Part shown: positions 52,391 through 62,056 of the stretch, piece by piece
Position numbering within the stretch: position 1 is the first letter of the stretch
How the letters are laid out: each line of letters opens with the position of its first letter
Source of the DNA: Chryseobacterium sp.
GTDB taxonomy: Bacteria; Bacteroidota; Bacteroidia; Flavobacteriales; Weeksellaceae
Direction of reading: 5' to 3'
Assembly (NCBI GenBank): GCA_031286615.1
Contig: JAITUA010000013.1
Span: 677,190 to 741,189 of the forward strand
Length of the DNA stretch: 64,000 bases
The notes under the pieces: generated by a model
Database searches by the model: none
What the model saw: the letters and a program-made list of their open reading frames with translations, nothing else
What the model was told of the DNA's origin: nothing
Position numbers and translations under genes: made by a program

Positions 52391-52477
52391 AATGTACAAT
52401 GTATTAATGAAGATGAAAGTAATGTGAAGGGCTTATTTAACCAAGCTTAAATAGCAGCCACAAATACATTGTACATT
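52391..52477. repeat. Perfect 15-bp inverted repeat in the hsd-metZ spacer
   Basis: AATGTACAATGTATT (52391-52405) and AATACATTGTACATT (52463-52477) are exact reverse complements with 57 bp between. Inside, GCTTATTTAA and CTTAAATAGC form a second imperfect pair. There is no T-run and no gene inside. It may be an mRNA processing stem, an attenuator or a gene-less relative of the repeat-bracketed elements in this window. Confidence 0.75.
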
Positions 52478-52496
52478 ATTTTAAAATTAAAACTAT

Positions 52497-53657
52497 ATGG
52501 AAAATTTTGAAACATCAGCAATAAGAACTCAGACTGAAAGAAGTCAGTTTGATGAGCATTCTACACCATTATACCTTACATCAAGTTTTATATTTCAGGA
52601 TGCTGAGGATATGAGAGCCAGTTTTGCTGAAGAAAAACCTAAAAACTTATACAGCCGTTTTTCTAATCCTAATGTAACAGAGTTTACAGACAAAATTGCA
52701 AAAATGGAAGGTGCAGAAGCCGGATATGCTTTTGCAACAGGGATGGCAGCCATCTATTCTACATTTGCAGCTTTGTTGAATGCCGGCGATCATATCGTAA
52801 GCTGCCAGTCAGTTTTTGGATCCACACATACATTATTTACCAAATATTTCCCGAAATGGAATATTGAAACCTCTTATTTTAAAGCGGAAGACGCGGAAAA
52901 TGTAGAACAATACATTAAACCCAATACAAAGATCTTATATCTTGAAACTCCCACCAATCCGGCTATTGAGATTCTTGACCTTGAATTTTTCGGGCAGATT
53001 GCAAAAAAACATAATCTGATATTTATTGTAGATAATTGTTTTGCAACACCTTATCTTCAGCAACCCATCAAATATGGTGCAGATATTGTTGTACACTCAG
53101 CAACGAAATTGATTGACGGACAGGGAAGAGTTTTAGGAGGAATAGCAGTAGGAAAAGAAGACCTGATCAGAGAAATTTATCTTTTCGCAAGAAATACAGG
53201 TCCTGCATTGTCTCCTTTTAATGCATGGGTATTATCAAAGAGCCTTGAAACATTGGCTATTCGTGTGGAAAAACATTGTGAGAATGCATTGAAGGTAGCC
53301 GAGTTTTTAGAAAACCATCCGAATGTAGACTTAGTAAAATATCCATTCCTGAAATCCCACCCGAGCTATGAAGTAGCCAAAAAGCAGATGAAGCTTGGAG
53401 GAAATATCGTGGCATTTGAAATCAAAGGAGGAATAGAAGGAGGAAGAAACTTTTTAGATAAGATACAAATGTGTTCGCTTTCTGCTAATCTAGGTGATAC
53501 AAGAACGATCGTTACCCATCCGGCATCTACGACACACTCTAAACTGTCAGATGAAGAAAGAAATGAAGTTGGGATTACTGCAGGACTGGTTCGTTGTTCA
53601 GTAGGTTTGGAAAATGTGGAAGATATTATTGCAGATCTTAAACAGGCCTTAGACTAG
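52497..53657 (+). CDS. metZ: O-acyl-homoserine sulfhydrylase (MetZ/Cys-Met metabolism PLP enzyme)
   Basis: The gene encodes 386 aa. The PLP-dependent Cys/Met metabolism family is marked by ETPTNPAIEI, the PLP-pyridine Asp D179 in FIVDNCFATP, and the Schiff-base Lys K204 in VVHSATKLIDGQGRVLGG. RFSNPNVTEF and GMAAIYSTFAALLNAGDHI fit the MetZ-type branch. It converts an O-acylhomoserine (acetyl, given the metX-like gene) plus sulfide to homocysteine. Symbols metZ and metY are both defensible. It lies in the SAM-riboswitch operon after the inverted-repeat spacer. Confidence 0.9.
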   Translation: MENFETSAIRTQTERSQFDEHSTPLYLTSSFIFQDAEDMRASFAEEKPKNLYSRFSNPNVTEFTDKIAKMEGAEAGYAFATGMAAIYSTFAALLNAGDHIVSCQSVFGSTHTLFTKYFPKWNIETSYFKAEDAENVEQYIKPNTKILYLETPTNPAIEILDLEFFGQIAKKHNLIFIVDNCFATPYLQQPIKYGADIVVHSATKLIDGQGRVLGGIAVGKEDLIREIYLFARNTGPALSPFNAWVLSKSLETLAIRVEKHCENALKVAEFLENHPNVDLVKYPFLKSHPSYEVAKKQMKLGGNIVAFEIKGGIEGGRNFLDKIQMCSLSANLGDTRTIVTHPASTTHSKLSDEERNEVGITAGLVRCSVGLENVEDIIADLKQALD

Positions 53658-53666
53658 TTCAATAGG

Positions 53667-53684
53667 AACAGGCTAAAGCCCGTT
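53667..53684. repeat. Small palindromic repeat-like element
   Basis: AACAGGCTAAAGCCCGTT is an almost perfect dyad (AACAGGCT/AGCCCGTT, one mismatch) in the metZ to MetH spacer. I recall similar AGGCTAAAGCC words as frequent extragenic elements in Chryseobacterium; a genome count would decide. Confidence 0.45.
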
Positions 53685-53707
53685 TTGATGACCAAAATAG
53701 ATAAGAA

Positions 53708-54718
53708 ATGAAAAATTCAGAACAATTATATAAAGCTTTATCCGAAAGAATTTTAATTCTTGACGGTGCTATGGGAACAATGCTTCAGAGATACAAGTTT
53801 GAAGAAGAAGATTACCGTGGAGAGCGTTTCAAAGACTGGGAACATCCGGTAAAAGGAAATAATGACCTTCTTTCCCTGACACAGCCTCAGGCCATTGAAG
53901 AAGTTCACAAGAAATACCTGGAAGCAGGTGCTGATATCATAGAAACCAATACCTTTTCAGGAACTACCATTGCGATGGCAGATTATCATATGGAAGATCT
54001 GGTATATGACCTGAACTATGAATCTGCGAAGATTGCAAGAAAAGCCTGTGATGAATACACCGCAAAAAATCCAAATAAACCAAGATTTGTAGCAGGATCT
54101 ATCGGGCCAACGAACAGAACCGCAAGTTTAAGTCCTGATGTGAATGATCCCGGATACAGAGCCATCACTTTTGAAGAATTGAGAGTCGCTTACAAACAAC
54201 AGTGTGAGGCTTTGTTGGATGGAGGTTCTGATATCCTTTTGGTGGAAACCATCTTTGATACACTGAATGCAAAAGCCGCTTTGTTTGCCATTGATGAGCT
54301 GCAGGATGAAAGAGGAATCAAAATTCCGATCATGGTTTCAGGAACTATTACAGATGCTTCAGGAAGAACTTTGAGCGGGCAGACGGCAGAAGCTTTTCTG
54401 ATCTCTGTTTCCCACCTGAATTTATTAAGTGTAGGGTTCAACTGTGCATTAGGCGCAGATCAGCTGACTCCTTATCTTGAAACACTGGCCCATAACTCAG
54501 AATTCTATGTTTCAGCGTATCCGAACGCTGGTTTACCCAATGCTTTTGGAAAATATGATGAAACCCCTGAAGATATGGCAAGACAAATCAAGGAATATGT
54601 TGAAAAAGGATTGATAAATATTATCGGAGGGTGTTGCGGAACAACTCCTGAGCATATAAAGGCGATTGCAGATTTGGTGGAAAAATATCCACCTAGAAAA
54701 TTGAGAGAATTTGTCTGA
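53708..54718 (+). CDS. metH: Methionine synthase, homocysteine-binding (N-terminal) half
   Basis: The gene encodes 336 aa. It covers the homocysteine methyltransferase domain only: [67 protein letters not shown] and the zinc ligands C243 (SVGFNCALG) and GGCCGTTP. The remaining MetH domains are on the separate gene at 55895. Together the two sum to 1222 aa, close to full-length E. coli MetH (1227). Split MetH is known in Bacteroidota. The two halves must assemble for cobalamin-dependent homocysteine methylation. Confidence 0.95.
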   Translation: MKNSEQLYKALSERILILDGAMGTMLQRYKFEEEDYRGERFKDWEHPVKGNNDLLSLTQPQAIEEVHKKYLEAGADIIETNTFSGTTIAMADYHMEDLVYDLNYESAKIARKACDEYTAKNPNKPRFVAGSIGPTNRTASLSPDVNDPGYRAITFEELRVAYKQQCEALLDGGSDILLVETIFDTLNAKAALFAIDELQDERGIKIPIMVSGTITDASGRTLSGQTAEAFLISVSHLNLLSVGFNCALGADQLTPYLETLAHNSEFYVSAYPNAGLPNAFGKYDETPEDMARQIKEYVEKGLINIIGGCCGTTPEHIKAIADLVEKYPPRKLREFV

Positions 54719-54801
54719 TTTGATAGATTTTTTTAATTAAAATCAATAATGAAGGCTCGGTTATAAATATTATCTTTAAATAAACCACAAAATTTAATGT
54801 A

Positions 54802-55893
54802 ATGGAAAAGCCGATTTACTTAAAAGATTCAGAAGATGTCAAACTCTTTAATGAGTTGAGAAAGAAAGTGAATAAGAGAGTGGAAGCCATTTCTGAAAAC
54901 AGAGATATCTATATTCAGATAAAAGCAGTTATTCTTCCGATGGTTTATCTGGGATTATATTTCCTGGCTCTTTTTAATGCTGAAAAGCACTGGATCTATA
55001 TATTGAGTTTTGTGTTAATGGGAATCTCTCTGGTTTTAATTTATTTGAACCTGATTCATGAAGCAGCCCATAATAATATCTATAAAAGTAAAAAGCTGAA
55101 TAATTTAGTCCTTCATATTTTTGATTTTATAGGAGCTAATTCCTATATCTGGAAGAAAAGACACATCGCAAGCCATCATGCCTATCCGAATGTAGACGGA
55201 TGGGACACGGATATCGAGCAGAGCGGATTGCTTTTAATTGTACCGTGGATCAAAGCAAAAGGAGTACAGAAGTATCAGGATAAGTTTTTCTTTTTAGTAT
55301 ATCCGTTGTATTTGTTCAACTGGATGTTTATAAGAGACTTTAGAGACTTCTTTGATAAGGAAAGGGTGATTTTAAAAACTCAGGGAAAAATACCCGTTAA
55401 GGAAAAAATAAAAATGATCAGTTATAAGCTGTTCTATTTCTTTTATCAGATTGTGATTCCTGTTATGTTCTTTAAAGTATCAATAGGATTGGCTTTGGGA
55501 GCATGGTTTTTACAGGTGATTTCAGCAAGTATTTTTGCATTGTTTGTTTTACTGCCTTTGCATCCGCTTCCTGAGAATGCCTTTCCGAAATTAGATAAAG
55601 AGAATGGTCTTCCATTCAGCTGGCTTCGTCACCAGTTTGAAGTGACGAACGATTTAAAAGAAAATAACTGGATGGTAAGAAATATGTTGGGAAATTTCAA
55701 TTTTCATGTGGCCCATCACCTCTTTCCAAATTACAGTTATATGTATTACAACGAGATCACAGAGGAAATTGAAGAATTTGCCAGAGAATATGATCTTGCT
55801 TATAAAAGATTTCCACTGTTGACTGCTTTAAGCAAGCATAGGGATTTATTGAGGCAGAATGCAAATAATGCCTACTATATTTTAGAAGAATAA
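54802..55893 (+). CDS. Membrane fatty acid desaturase
   Basis: The gene encodes 363 aa. Three histidine boxes are clear: HEAAHNN (near 88), HIASHH (near 122) and HVAHHLFP (near 312), the di-iron ligands of acyl-lipid desaturases. Transmembrane helices surround them (about 45-90 and 205-260). It introduces double bonds into fatty acyl chains at the membrane. It lies between the two MetH genes, 1 bp before the second half, so it is co-transcribed under the SAM riboswitch. That is a strange position for a lipid enzyme. Confidence 0.92.
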   Translation: MEKPIYLKDSEDVKLFNELRKKVNKRVEAISENRDIYIQIKAVILPMVYLGLYFLALFNAEKHWIYILSFVLMGISLVLIYLNLIHEAAHNNIYKSKKLNNLVLHIFDFIGANSYIWKKRHIASHHAYPNVDGWDTDIEQSGLLLIVPWIKAKGVQKYQDKFFFLVYPLYLFNWMFIRDFRDFFDKERVILKTQGKIPVKEKIKMISYKLFYFFYQIVIPVMFFKVSIGLALGAWFLQVISASIFALFVLLPLHPLPENAFPKLDKENGLPFSWLRHQFEVTNDLKENNWMVRNMLGNFNFHVAHHLFPNYSYMYYNEITEEIEEFAREYDLAYKRFPLLTALSKHRDLLRQNANNAYYILEE

Positions 55894-55894
55894 A

Positions 55895-58555
55895 ATGAAA
55901 TATTTAAGATTATCAGGCCTTGAGCCTCTTATCATAACCCCGGAGAGTAATTTCATCAACGTTGGTGAAAGAACCAATGTTGCCGGTTCCAAAAAATTTT
56001 TAAGACTGATCAAGGAGGAGAAGTTCTCTGAAGCATTAGATATTGCCCGCCATCAGGTAGAAGGAGGTGCCCAGATTCTGGATGTAAACTTTGATGATGG
56101 ATTGATTGATGGAAAAGCATCCATGATCAAATTCCTTAACTTAATTGCTTCTGAACCGGATATCGCTAGAATCCCGATAATGGTAGACTCTTCCAAATGG
56201 GAAATTCTTGAAGCCGGTCTTCAGGTAGCCCAGGGAAAGTGTGTAGTGAATTCTATCAGTTTGAAAGAAGGAGAGGAAGAATTTATCAAACATGCAAAAG
56301 CCATTAAAAGATACGGAGCAGCAGTCATTGTAATGGCATTTGATGAGGTAGGGCAGGCTGACAATTTTGACCGTAGAATTGAAATTTCAAAACGTTCTTA
56401 CGATATCTTAGTCAACCAGCTTGGCTTTCCGGCAGAAGATATTATTTTCGACTTAAATATCTTTCCGGTGGCAACGGGAATGGATGAACACAGAAGAAAT
56501 GCCATCGACTTTATTGAAGCTACACGCTGGGTAAGACAAAATCTTCCTTATGCATCCGTAAGTGGTGGAGTGAGCAACGTTTCCTTCTCTTTCCGCGGAA
56601 ATGATACCGTAAGAGAAGCAATGCACTCTGTTTTTCTTTATCATGCCATCCAGGCAGGAATGAACATTGGTATCGTAAACCCGGCGATGCTGGAAGTGTA
56701 TGATGAAATCAATAAAGAATTACTGGAGCTTGTAGAAGACGTAATTCTGGATAAAAGAGAAGATGCTACAGAAAGACTTCTTGACTATTCAGAAAAACAT
56801 AAATCAGTCAAAAAAGAAAAGACCGAAGACTTAGAATGGAGAAACAATCCATTACAGGAAAGAATTACCTATGCCTTGGTAAAAGGTATCGACCGTTTTA
56901 TTGAAGAAGATGTAGAAGAAGCCAGACGATTAGCAGCAAGACCACTTCATGTTATCGAAATTAATCTGATGACGGGCATGGGAGTGGTAGGAGATTTATT
57001 CGGAAGCGGGAAAATGTTCCTGCCTCAGGTAGTAAAGTCTGCAAGAGTAATGAAAAAAGCGGTGGCTTATTTACAGCCATTCATTGAAGCTGAAAAAGAC
57101 GGATCAAGACCTGCCAATGGAAAAATCCTGATGGCAACTGTAAAAGGAGACGTTCATGATATCGGAAAAAATATTGTGAGTGTTGTTTTGGGTTGTAATA
57201 ACTATGAAATTGTTGACCTTGGAGTAATGGTTCCTGCTGAAAAGATTATCCAGACTGCTATTGCAGAAAAAGTCGACGTTATAGGACTGAGCGGACTAAT
57301 AACACCAAGTTTGGATGAAATGGTGTATATCGCTTCAGAATTAGAAAGACAAAATTTAGATTTTCCTCTATTAATAGGTGGTGCTACAACTTCAAAGGCA
57401 CATACCGCAGTGAAAATCGATTTAAAATATAAAAATGCAGTTGTTCACGTGAATGATGCATCAAGAGCCGTAAACGTGGTAAGTTCATTATTGGGTGACA
57501 GAAATAAAGAATATGTTTCGGATTTAAAGAATGACTATTCCGACTTCAGAGAGAAGTTTCTGAACAGACAGGTAGATAAAGATTATGTATCCATTCAGGA
57601 AGCAAGGGAAAGTCATTTTAAAATTGATTGGGAAAATGAAGAAATTTTTACCCCAAATAATCTCGGAATAAAAGTTATCGAAAATCAGGATCTGAATGAA
57701 CTTCTTCCTTTCATAGACTGGTCTCCGTTTTTCAGAAGCTGGGATCTCCACGGAAAATATCCGAATATCCTGGAAGATGAGGTGGTAGGAGCTCAGGCTA
57801 AAGAATTATTCAAAGATGCTCAGGTTATTTTAAAAAGAATCTTAGATGAAAAGCTATTGACTGCAAAAGCGATCTTTGGAATCTTTAAAGCCAATTCCAA
57901 TGAATCTGATGATATCTTGATTTTTGATGAAAATAATAATGAACAGGCAAAGTTTTTAACCCTAAGACAGCAGGCTCAAAGATCAAAAGGCAAAGAATAT
58001 CTGGCCCTAAGTGATTTCATCGCTCCCCAAAGTTCAGGGAAAACCGATTATGTGGGTGCTTTCTGTGTAACAACAGGATTTGGTACCGATGAACTGTCTA
58101 CTGAATACGAAAAAGCCAATGATGATTACAATTCCATCATGGTAAAAGCATTGGCTGACCGTTTTGCAGAAGCCTATGCTGAATTCTTACACAAAAAAGT
58201 CAGAACAGAATACTGGGGATATGCCAACCAGGAAAGTTTAAGCAACGAAGAACTTATTGCCGAAAAATACAAAGGAATTCGTCCGGCACCAGGATATCCG
58301 GCTTGCCCGGACCATTTGGAAAAGAAAACCATCTGGGATCTTTTAAAAGTAGAAGAAAATACAGGAGTTTTCCTTACAGAAAGCCTGGCTATGTTCCCAA
58401 CGGCATCTGTTTCCGGGTATTATTTCGGAAGCCCGCATGCCAAATATTTCGGATTAGGGAAAATTACAGAAGACCAGCTTGAAGATTATGCTGCAAGAAG
58501 AAGTTGTAGCATCCAGGAAGCGAAAAAATGGTTGTCACCAAATTTAGCAGATTAA
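55895..58555 (+). CDS. metH: Methionine synthase, folate/cobalamin/activation (C-terminal) half
   Basis: The gene encodes 886 aa. It has the pterin-binding domain ([27 protein letters not shown]), the cap region, the cobalamin-binding domain with the Co ligand H421 in [30 protein letters not shown] and [15 protein letters not shown], and the SAM-dependent activation domain ([26 protein letters not shown]). It uses 5-methyltetrahydrofolate and B12 to methylate homocysteine, with the N-terminal half supplied by the 53708 gene. metF follows 7 bp downstream and provides methyl-THF. Confidence 0.97.
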   Translation: MKYLRLSGLEPLIITPESNFINVGERTNVAGSKKFLRLIKEEKFSEALDIARHQVEGGAQILDVNFDDGLIDGKASMIKFLNLIASEPDIARIPIMVDSSKWEILEAGLQVAQGKCVVNSISLKEGEEEFIKHAKAIKRYGAAVIVMAFDEVGQADNFDRRIEISKRSYDILVNQLGFPAEDIIFDLNIFPVATGMDEHRRNAIDFIEATRWVRQNLPYASVSGGVSNVSFSFRGNDTVREAMHSVFLYHAIQAGMNIGIVNPAMLEVYDEINKELLELVEDVILDKREDATERLLDYSEKHKSVKKEKTEDLEWRNNPLQERITYALVKGIDRFIEEDVEEARRLAARPLHVIEINLMTGMGVVGDLFGSGKMFLPQVVKSARVMKKAVAYLQPFIEAEKDGSRPANGKILMATVKGDVHDIGKNIVSVVLGCNNYEIVDLGVMVPAEKIIQTAIAEKVDVIGLSGLITPSLDEMVYIASELERQNLDFPLLIGGATTSKAHTAVKIDLKYKNAVVHVNDASRAVNVVSSLLGDRNKEYVSDLKNDYSDFREKFLNRQVDKDYVSIQEARESHFKIDWENEEIFTPNNLGIKVIENQDLNELLPFIDWSPFFRSWDLHGKYPNILEDEVVGAQAKELFKDAQVILKRILDEKLLTAKAIFGIFKANSNESDDILIFDENNNEQAKFLTLRQQAQRSKGKEYLALSDFIAPQSSGKTDYVGAFCVTTGFGTDELSTEYEKANDDYNSIMVKALADRFAEAYAEFLHKKVRTEYWGYANQESLSNEELIAEKYKGIRPAPGYPACPDHLEKKTIWDLLKVEENTGVFLTESLAMFPTASVSGYYFGSPHAKYFGLGKITEDQLEDYAARRSCSIQEAKKWLSPNLAD

Positions 58556-58562
58556 AATTGAC

Positions 58563-59522
58563 ATGAAGATAACAGAACACATTAAAAATGCAAATGGAAA
58601 AACTTTATTCTCCCTAGAAGTTGTTCCGCCACAAAAAGGAATCGGGATTGAAGACCTGTATACGAATATAGATCCGTTGATGGAATTCAAACCACCTTTC
58701 ATCGATGTTACAACATCCAGAGAAGAATACATTTATCTGGACAAAGGGAATGGACTTATGGAGCGCCGTATTACGAGAATGCGCCCGGGAACTCTGGGAA
58801 TTTGTGCAGCTATTCAGCATAAATATAACGTAGATACCGTACCACACCTACTTTGCGGTGGTTTCACAAAAGAAGAAACAGAATATCTGCTGGTAGACTG
58901 TATGTACCTTGGAATTGATAATGTAATGGCCTTAAGAGGAGACGCCATGAAAGGACATCAGTATTTTGAGCCTACACAGGGAGGACATGCGAGTGCTATG
59001 GATCTTGTGGACCAGATCAATAACCTTGGAAGAGGAAAATATCTTCATAATGAAGAGCAGGTTTGTGATGAGCTTAATAAGTTCTGCATAGGTGTTGCGG
59101 GATATCCGGAAAAACATATGGAAGCTCCTTCCATGAATTATGACCTGAAATGGTTGAAACAAAAAGTTGATGCCGGAGCAGATTATATCGTTACTCAAAT
59201 GTTTTTTGACAATAAAAAGTATATTGAATTCGTTCAGAAAGCAAGAGAAATGGGAATCACGGTTCCTATCATTCCTGGAATTAAGCCAATTGCTACGAAG
59301 AAGCATTTAAAAATACTGCCGCAGGTATTCAAAATAGACCTTCCTGAAGAACTTATCAATGAAGTTGAAAATGCAAAAAACAATGAAGCTGTGAAGCAGA
59401 TCGGAGTAGAATGGGCAATTGCCCAATGCAAAGAATTGCTGGATTTTGGAGTCCCTGTTCTGCATTTTTACTCCATGGGGAAGAGTGACAACATAAAAAA
59501 AGTAGCCGGTGAGCTATTCTAA
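58563..59522 (+). CDS. metF: Methylenetetrahydrofolate reductase
   Basis: The gene encodes 319 aa. Family text: FSLEVVPPQKGIGIEDLY, FIDVTTSREEY, HLLCGGFTKEE, NVMALRGDAMKG, GVAGYPEKHMEAPS, KQKVDAGADYIVTQMFFDN and VPIIPGIKPIATKKHL. It reduces 5,10-methylene-THF to 5-methyl-THF with FAD, the methyl donor for MetH. It is last in the SAM-riboswitch operon and is followed by a very strong terminator. Confidence 0.97.
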   Translation: MKITEHIKNANGKTLFSLEVVPPQKGIGIEDLYTNIDPLMEFKPPFIDVTTSREEYIYLDKGNGLMERRITRMRPGTLGICAAIQHKYNVDTVPHLLCGGFTKEETEYLLVDCMYLGIDNVMALRGDAMKGHQYFEPTQGGHASAMDLVDQINNLGRGKYLHNEEQVCDELNKFCIGVAGYPEKHMEAPSMNYDLKWLKQKVDAGADYIVTQMFFDNKKYIEFVQKAREMGITVPIIPGIKPIATKKHLKILPQVFKIDLPEELINEVENAKNNEAVKQIGVEWAIAQCKELLDFGVPVLHFYSMGKSDNIKKVAGELF

Positions 59523-59543
59523 TAAAAGTACCAAAAATGAAGG

Positions 59544-59576
59544 AACCCCCTGTGATTTTCACAGGGGGTTATTTTT
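59544..59576 (+). terminator. Terminator of the methionine operon
   Basis: AACCCCCTGTGA (59544-59555) pairs with TCACAGGGGGTT (59559-59570) around TTT, followed by ATTTTT. Confidence 0.95.
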
Positions 59577-60726
59577 ATAGGATGGGATGTCTCTCAAACT
59601 CTTTATTTCTGTCAAACAAATATCGGTAAGTAGCCAGTTTTCGCGTTACTGAAGTATCCAGAGTTTCTGCAATCTTGACCATTTTTGGATTAAAATCACC
59701 AATCCACTGTAGTTCTGTGATCTTAAAATCCGTATGTTTCCTCAAATGCTGCGTTCCTTCCCAGATCATATATCCGTCAATCCCTTTCTTCTGCCATTCC
59801 GGAATAACCCCGAAAACAAGTCCCACCATTTTCTCATTCTTCTTAAATCGTTTTAGAAACAAGAACTTGAGTTTTTCAAAAGGCCCGAATTTTCCATTCA
59901 AATATTTAAACCACTGATTGAGGTCTGGAATATTGATCCACATGGCAATCGGCTTCTCATTTTCATATACAAACCATGAAATATGCTCATTGATAATAGG
60001 TTTCATGGTATTGAACATCTTCAGGACCTTTGCCTCTTCAAGATGTTTTCCTTCCCCATGGCAGGCCCATGCTTTATTATATACTTCAGTAAAATCTTTT
60101 GCAAACTTAGCCAGGTTATTCTTTTTCATAGGCTGGGCTGAAATAGCAGGATTTCTTCTGTTCCTTTCATGAGCAATCGTAAAAATTCTTGAAACTTCCG
60201 CAAAAATAGGTCTGGTAAAACAAAGCTGCTCAAAATATATCTGAAACCCATAATTTTCAAAAAGGTTTTTGTAGTAAGGCAGGTTGTAATTCATTCCAAA
60301 CAAAGGCTCAATAAAACCTTCAATTAAAAGTCCCCAGAATTTGTCCCGTTCCCCAAAATTGATTGGCCCGTCCATAGCTTCCATTCCTTTCTCCTGAAGC
60401 CAGTTTTTGCAGTGGTCAAAAATAAAATTAGCTGTTTCCTGATCATTAATACAATCAAAAAAACCAATTCCTCCCGTAGGTTGATTCTGCTCGTAACTAT
60501 CATTTACAAAAACAGCTACTTTACCAACCGTTTTGTTATTCTTTTTAAACAGAAATCTTTTACACTCACCGTTTTTAAAAAATTTATTCTTTTCAGGATC
60601 AAAAATCTCCTCAATATGCTTATCTAAAGGCCGGATATAATTTTTGTCGTGTTGATAAAGCTGTGTCGGGAATTCAAGAAATTCCCTTTTATGGAGTTGG
60701 TTTTGTACTTCTTCGACAATAATCAT
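59575..60726 (-). CDS. GNAT-like protein of the YghO type, function unknown
   Basis: The gene encodes 383 aa with no signal peptide. The chain looks like a double GNAT fold (about 1-160 and 200-375). It has the repeated conserved text DKNYIRPLDKHIEEIFDPEKN, GPINFGERDKFWGLLIEGF, EVYNKAWACHGEGK and LVFGVIPEWQKKGIDGYMIWEG, the last being an acetyl-CoA-type loop. Homologues in many bacteria, including E. coli YghO, lack a confirmed activity. It is convergent with metF and divergent from folE. Confidence 0.8.
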   Translation of the reverse strand: MIIVEEVQNQLHKREFLEFPTQLYQHDKNYIRPLDKHIEEIFDPEKNKFFKNGECKRFLFKKNNKTVGKVAVFVNDSYEQNQPTGGIGFFDCINDQETANFIFDHCKNWLQEKGMEAMDGPINFGERDKFWGLLIEGFIEPLFGMNYNLPYYKNLFENYGFQIYFEQLCFTRPIFAEVSRIFTIAHERNRRNPAISAQPMKKNNLAKFAKDFTEVYNKAWACHGEGKHLEEAKVLKMFNTMKPIINEHISWFVYENEKPIAMWINIPDLNQWFKYLNGKFGPFEKLKFLFLKRFKKNEKMVGLVFGVIPEWQKKGIDGYMIWEGTQHLRKHTDFKITELQWIGDFNPKMVKIAETLDTSVTRKLATYRYLFDRNKEFERHPIL

Positions 60727-60775
60727 AGGCTTTTTAATCAGAAATGGCTATAAAAGATAATGTTTTTCATCTTAT

Positions 60776-60810
60776 TTGAAATAGAGAAATAGATATTATC
60801 CGTATTTTTG
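60776..60810 (+). promoter_or_regulatory. Candidate promoter of folE
   Basis: TTG (60776-60778) and TATTTTTG (60803-60810), a full -7 box, but with a 24-bp spacer, one more than the usual range. The ATG lies 17 bp downstream. Confidence 0.5.
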
Positions 60811-60827
60811 CTGCAAATTAAATAAAA

Positions 60828-61493
60828 ATGGTTGATTTTACTGATAACGACGATGATATTTTCACTGGAAAAGAACATACGCCTATAAGGGAAGATGCTT
60901 TTGATAAATCGCCACAGGAAAAAATAGAAAAAATTACTGAGCTTTTTGGTGAGATTATGGAAACATTGGGAATGGATATGACAGATGATTCTCTGAAGGA
61001 TTCTCCCAGACGTGTTGCCAAAATGTACGTGAATGAGATTTTCGGAGGACTTCTTCCTGAAAATAAACCGGGAATTTCCACTTTTTCTAATAAATACAAA
61101 TACCGTCAGATGTTGGTGGAGAAAGATATCACGGTATATTCTTTCTGCGAGCATCACTTCTTACCCATTATAGGAAGAGCCCATGTAGCTTACATTTCTA
61201 ATGGTGAGGTAATAGGTCTTTCAAAAATTAACAGGATTGTAGATTATTATGCGAAAAGACCACAGGTACAGGAAAGACTTACGATGCAGATTGTAGATGC
61301 TTTGAAAGAAGCTTTGGGAACAAAAGATGTAGCTTGTATCATTGATGCAAAACACCTTTGTGTAAACTGCAGAGGAATAAAAGATACTGCAAGTTCTACC
61401 ATTACTGCAGAACTAAGCGGTATTTTCAGAACAAACCCTATTACAAGACAGGAATTCCTGCATTACGTAGGAAGCCATGCAAAACTGGATTAA
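60828..61493 (+). CDS. folE: GTP cyclohydrolase I
   Basis: The gene encodes 221 aa. It makes dihydroneopterin triphosphate from GTP, the first folate step. Motifs: DDSLKDSPRRVAKMYVNEIFGG, the zinc site SFCEHHFLPIIG (Cys, His), GLSKINRIVDYYAKRPQVQERL and KHLCVNCRGIKD with the third Cys. It sits close to metF/metH, linking folate supply with methionine synthesis, but it is in its own unit with DinB 6 bp behind. Confidence 0.98.
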   Translation: MVDFTDNDDDIFTGKEHTPIREDAFDKSPQEKIEKITELFGEIMETLGMDMTDDSLKDSPRRVAKMYVNEIFGGLLPENKPGISTFSNKYKYRQMLVEKDITVYSFCEHHFLPIIGRAHVAYISNGEVIGLSKINRIVDYYAKRPQVQERLTMQIVDALKEALGTKDVACIIDAKHLCVNCRGIKDTASSTITAELSGIFRTNPITRQEFLHYVGSHAKLD

Positions 61494-61499
61494 TAAACA

Positions 61500-61931
61500 G
61501 TGAACTACCAAATTCTTAAAAATATTATTGATGCCGAACTTCAGAGATTTCAAAATATCCCTGAAGAAGAATGGTCATACAGAAGCGCTCCGGAAAAATG
61601 GTCTAAAAAAGAAATTATAGGGCATCTTTGTGACAGCGCTTTTACAAATATTCGTAGATTTGTTGTTACTCAATATAAAGAGAACGAAAATATTGTATAT
61701 GATCAGAATATCTGGGTAAAAGCGCAGAACTATCAGAATGTTCCTACTTCGGATCTTATTGATCTTTGGAAGTCTTTGAACTATCAGATTGTTCATGTAG
61801 TGGAAAATATCCCGGATGAAGCATTACAGAGAACCTGCGATACAACCAAAACAAAGCCGCAGGTTTTTACATTGGAGTTTATTATTAATGATTATGTAGA
61901 CCATTTGCAGCATCATTTAAAAGCGATTTAA
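61500..61931 (+). CDS. DinB-family protein (GTG start)
   Basis: The gene encodes 143 aa. The frame begins with GTG at 61500, 6 bp after folE stops. DinB proteins are four-helix, metal-binding proteins. The expected His triad may be H48 in KKEIIGHLCDSAFTN plus the C-terminal NDYVDHLQHHL. It is co-transcribed with folE. Some DinB relatives are thiol transferases (bacillithiol), but the substrate cannot be called. Confidence 0.85.
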   Translation: MNYQILKNIIDAELQRFQNIPEEEWSYRSAPEKWSKKEIIGHLCDSAFTNIRRFVVTQYKENENIVYDQNIWVKAQNYQNVPTSDLIDLWKSLNYQIVHVVENIPDEALQRTCDTTKTKPQVFTLEFIINDYVDHLQHHLKAI

Positions 61932-61970
61932 TTATGATAAAATTTAAAAAAGTTTCAGATAAAATTTTTA

Positions 61971-62006
61971 TCACAACAATTATTTGTTGTGACAGAATTA
62001 TTTTTT
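61971..62006 (+). terminator. Terminator after folE-dinB
   Basis: TCACAACAA (61971-61979) pairs with TTGTTGTGA (61984-61992) around TTAT. A T-run (62001-62006) follows after 8 bp, so it is weaker than the others. The later part of the spacer (62007-62056) is AT-rich. Confidence 0.65.
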
Positions 62007-62056
62007 AACTAATTTTTGAATCTTTAAAATCATTGAATCTTTTAACTTAAAAATAA

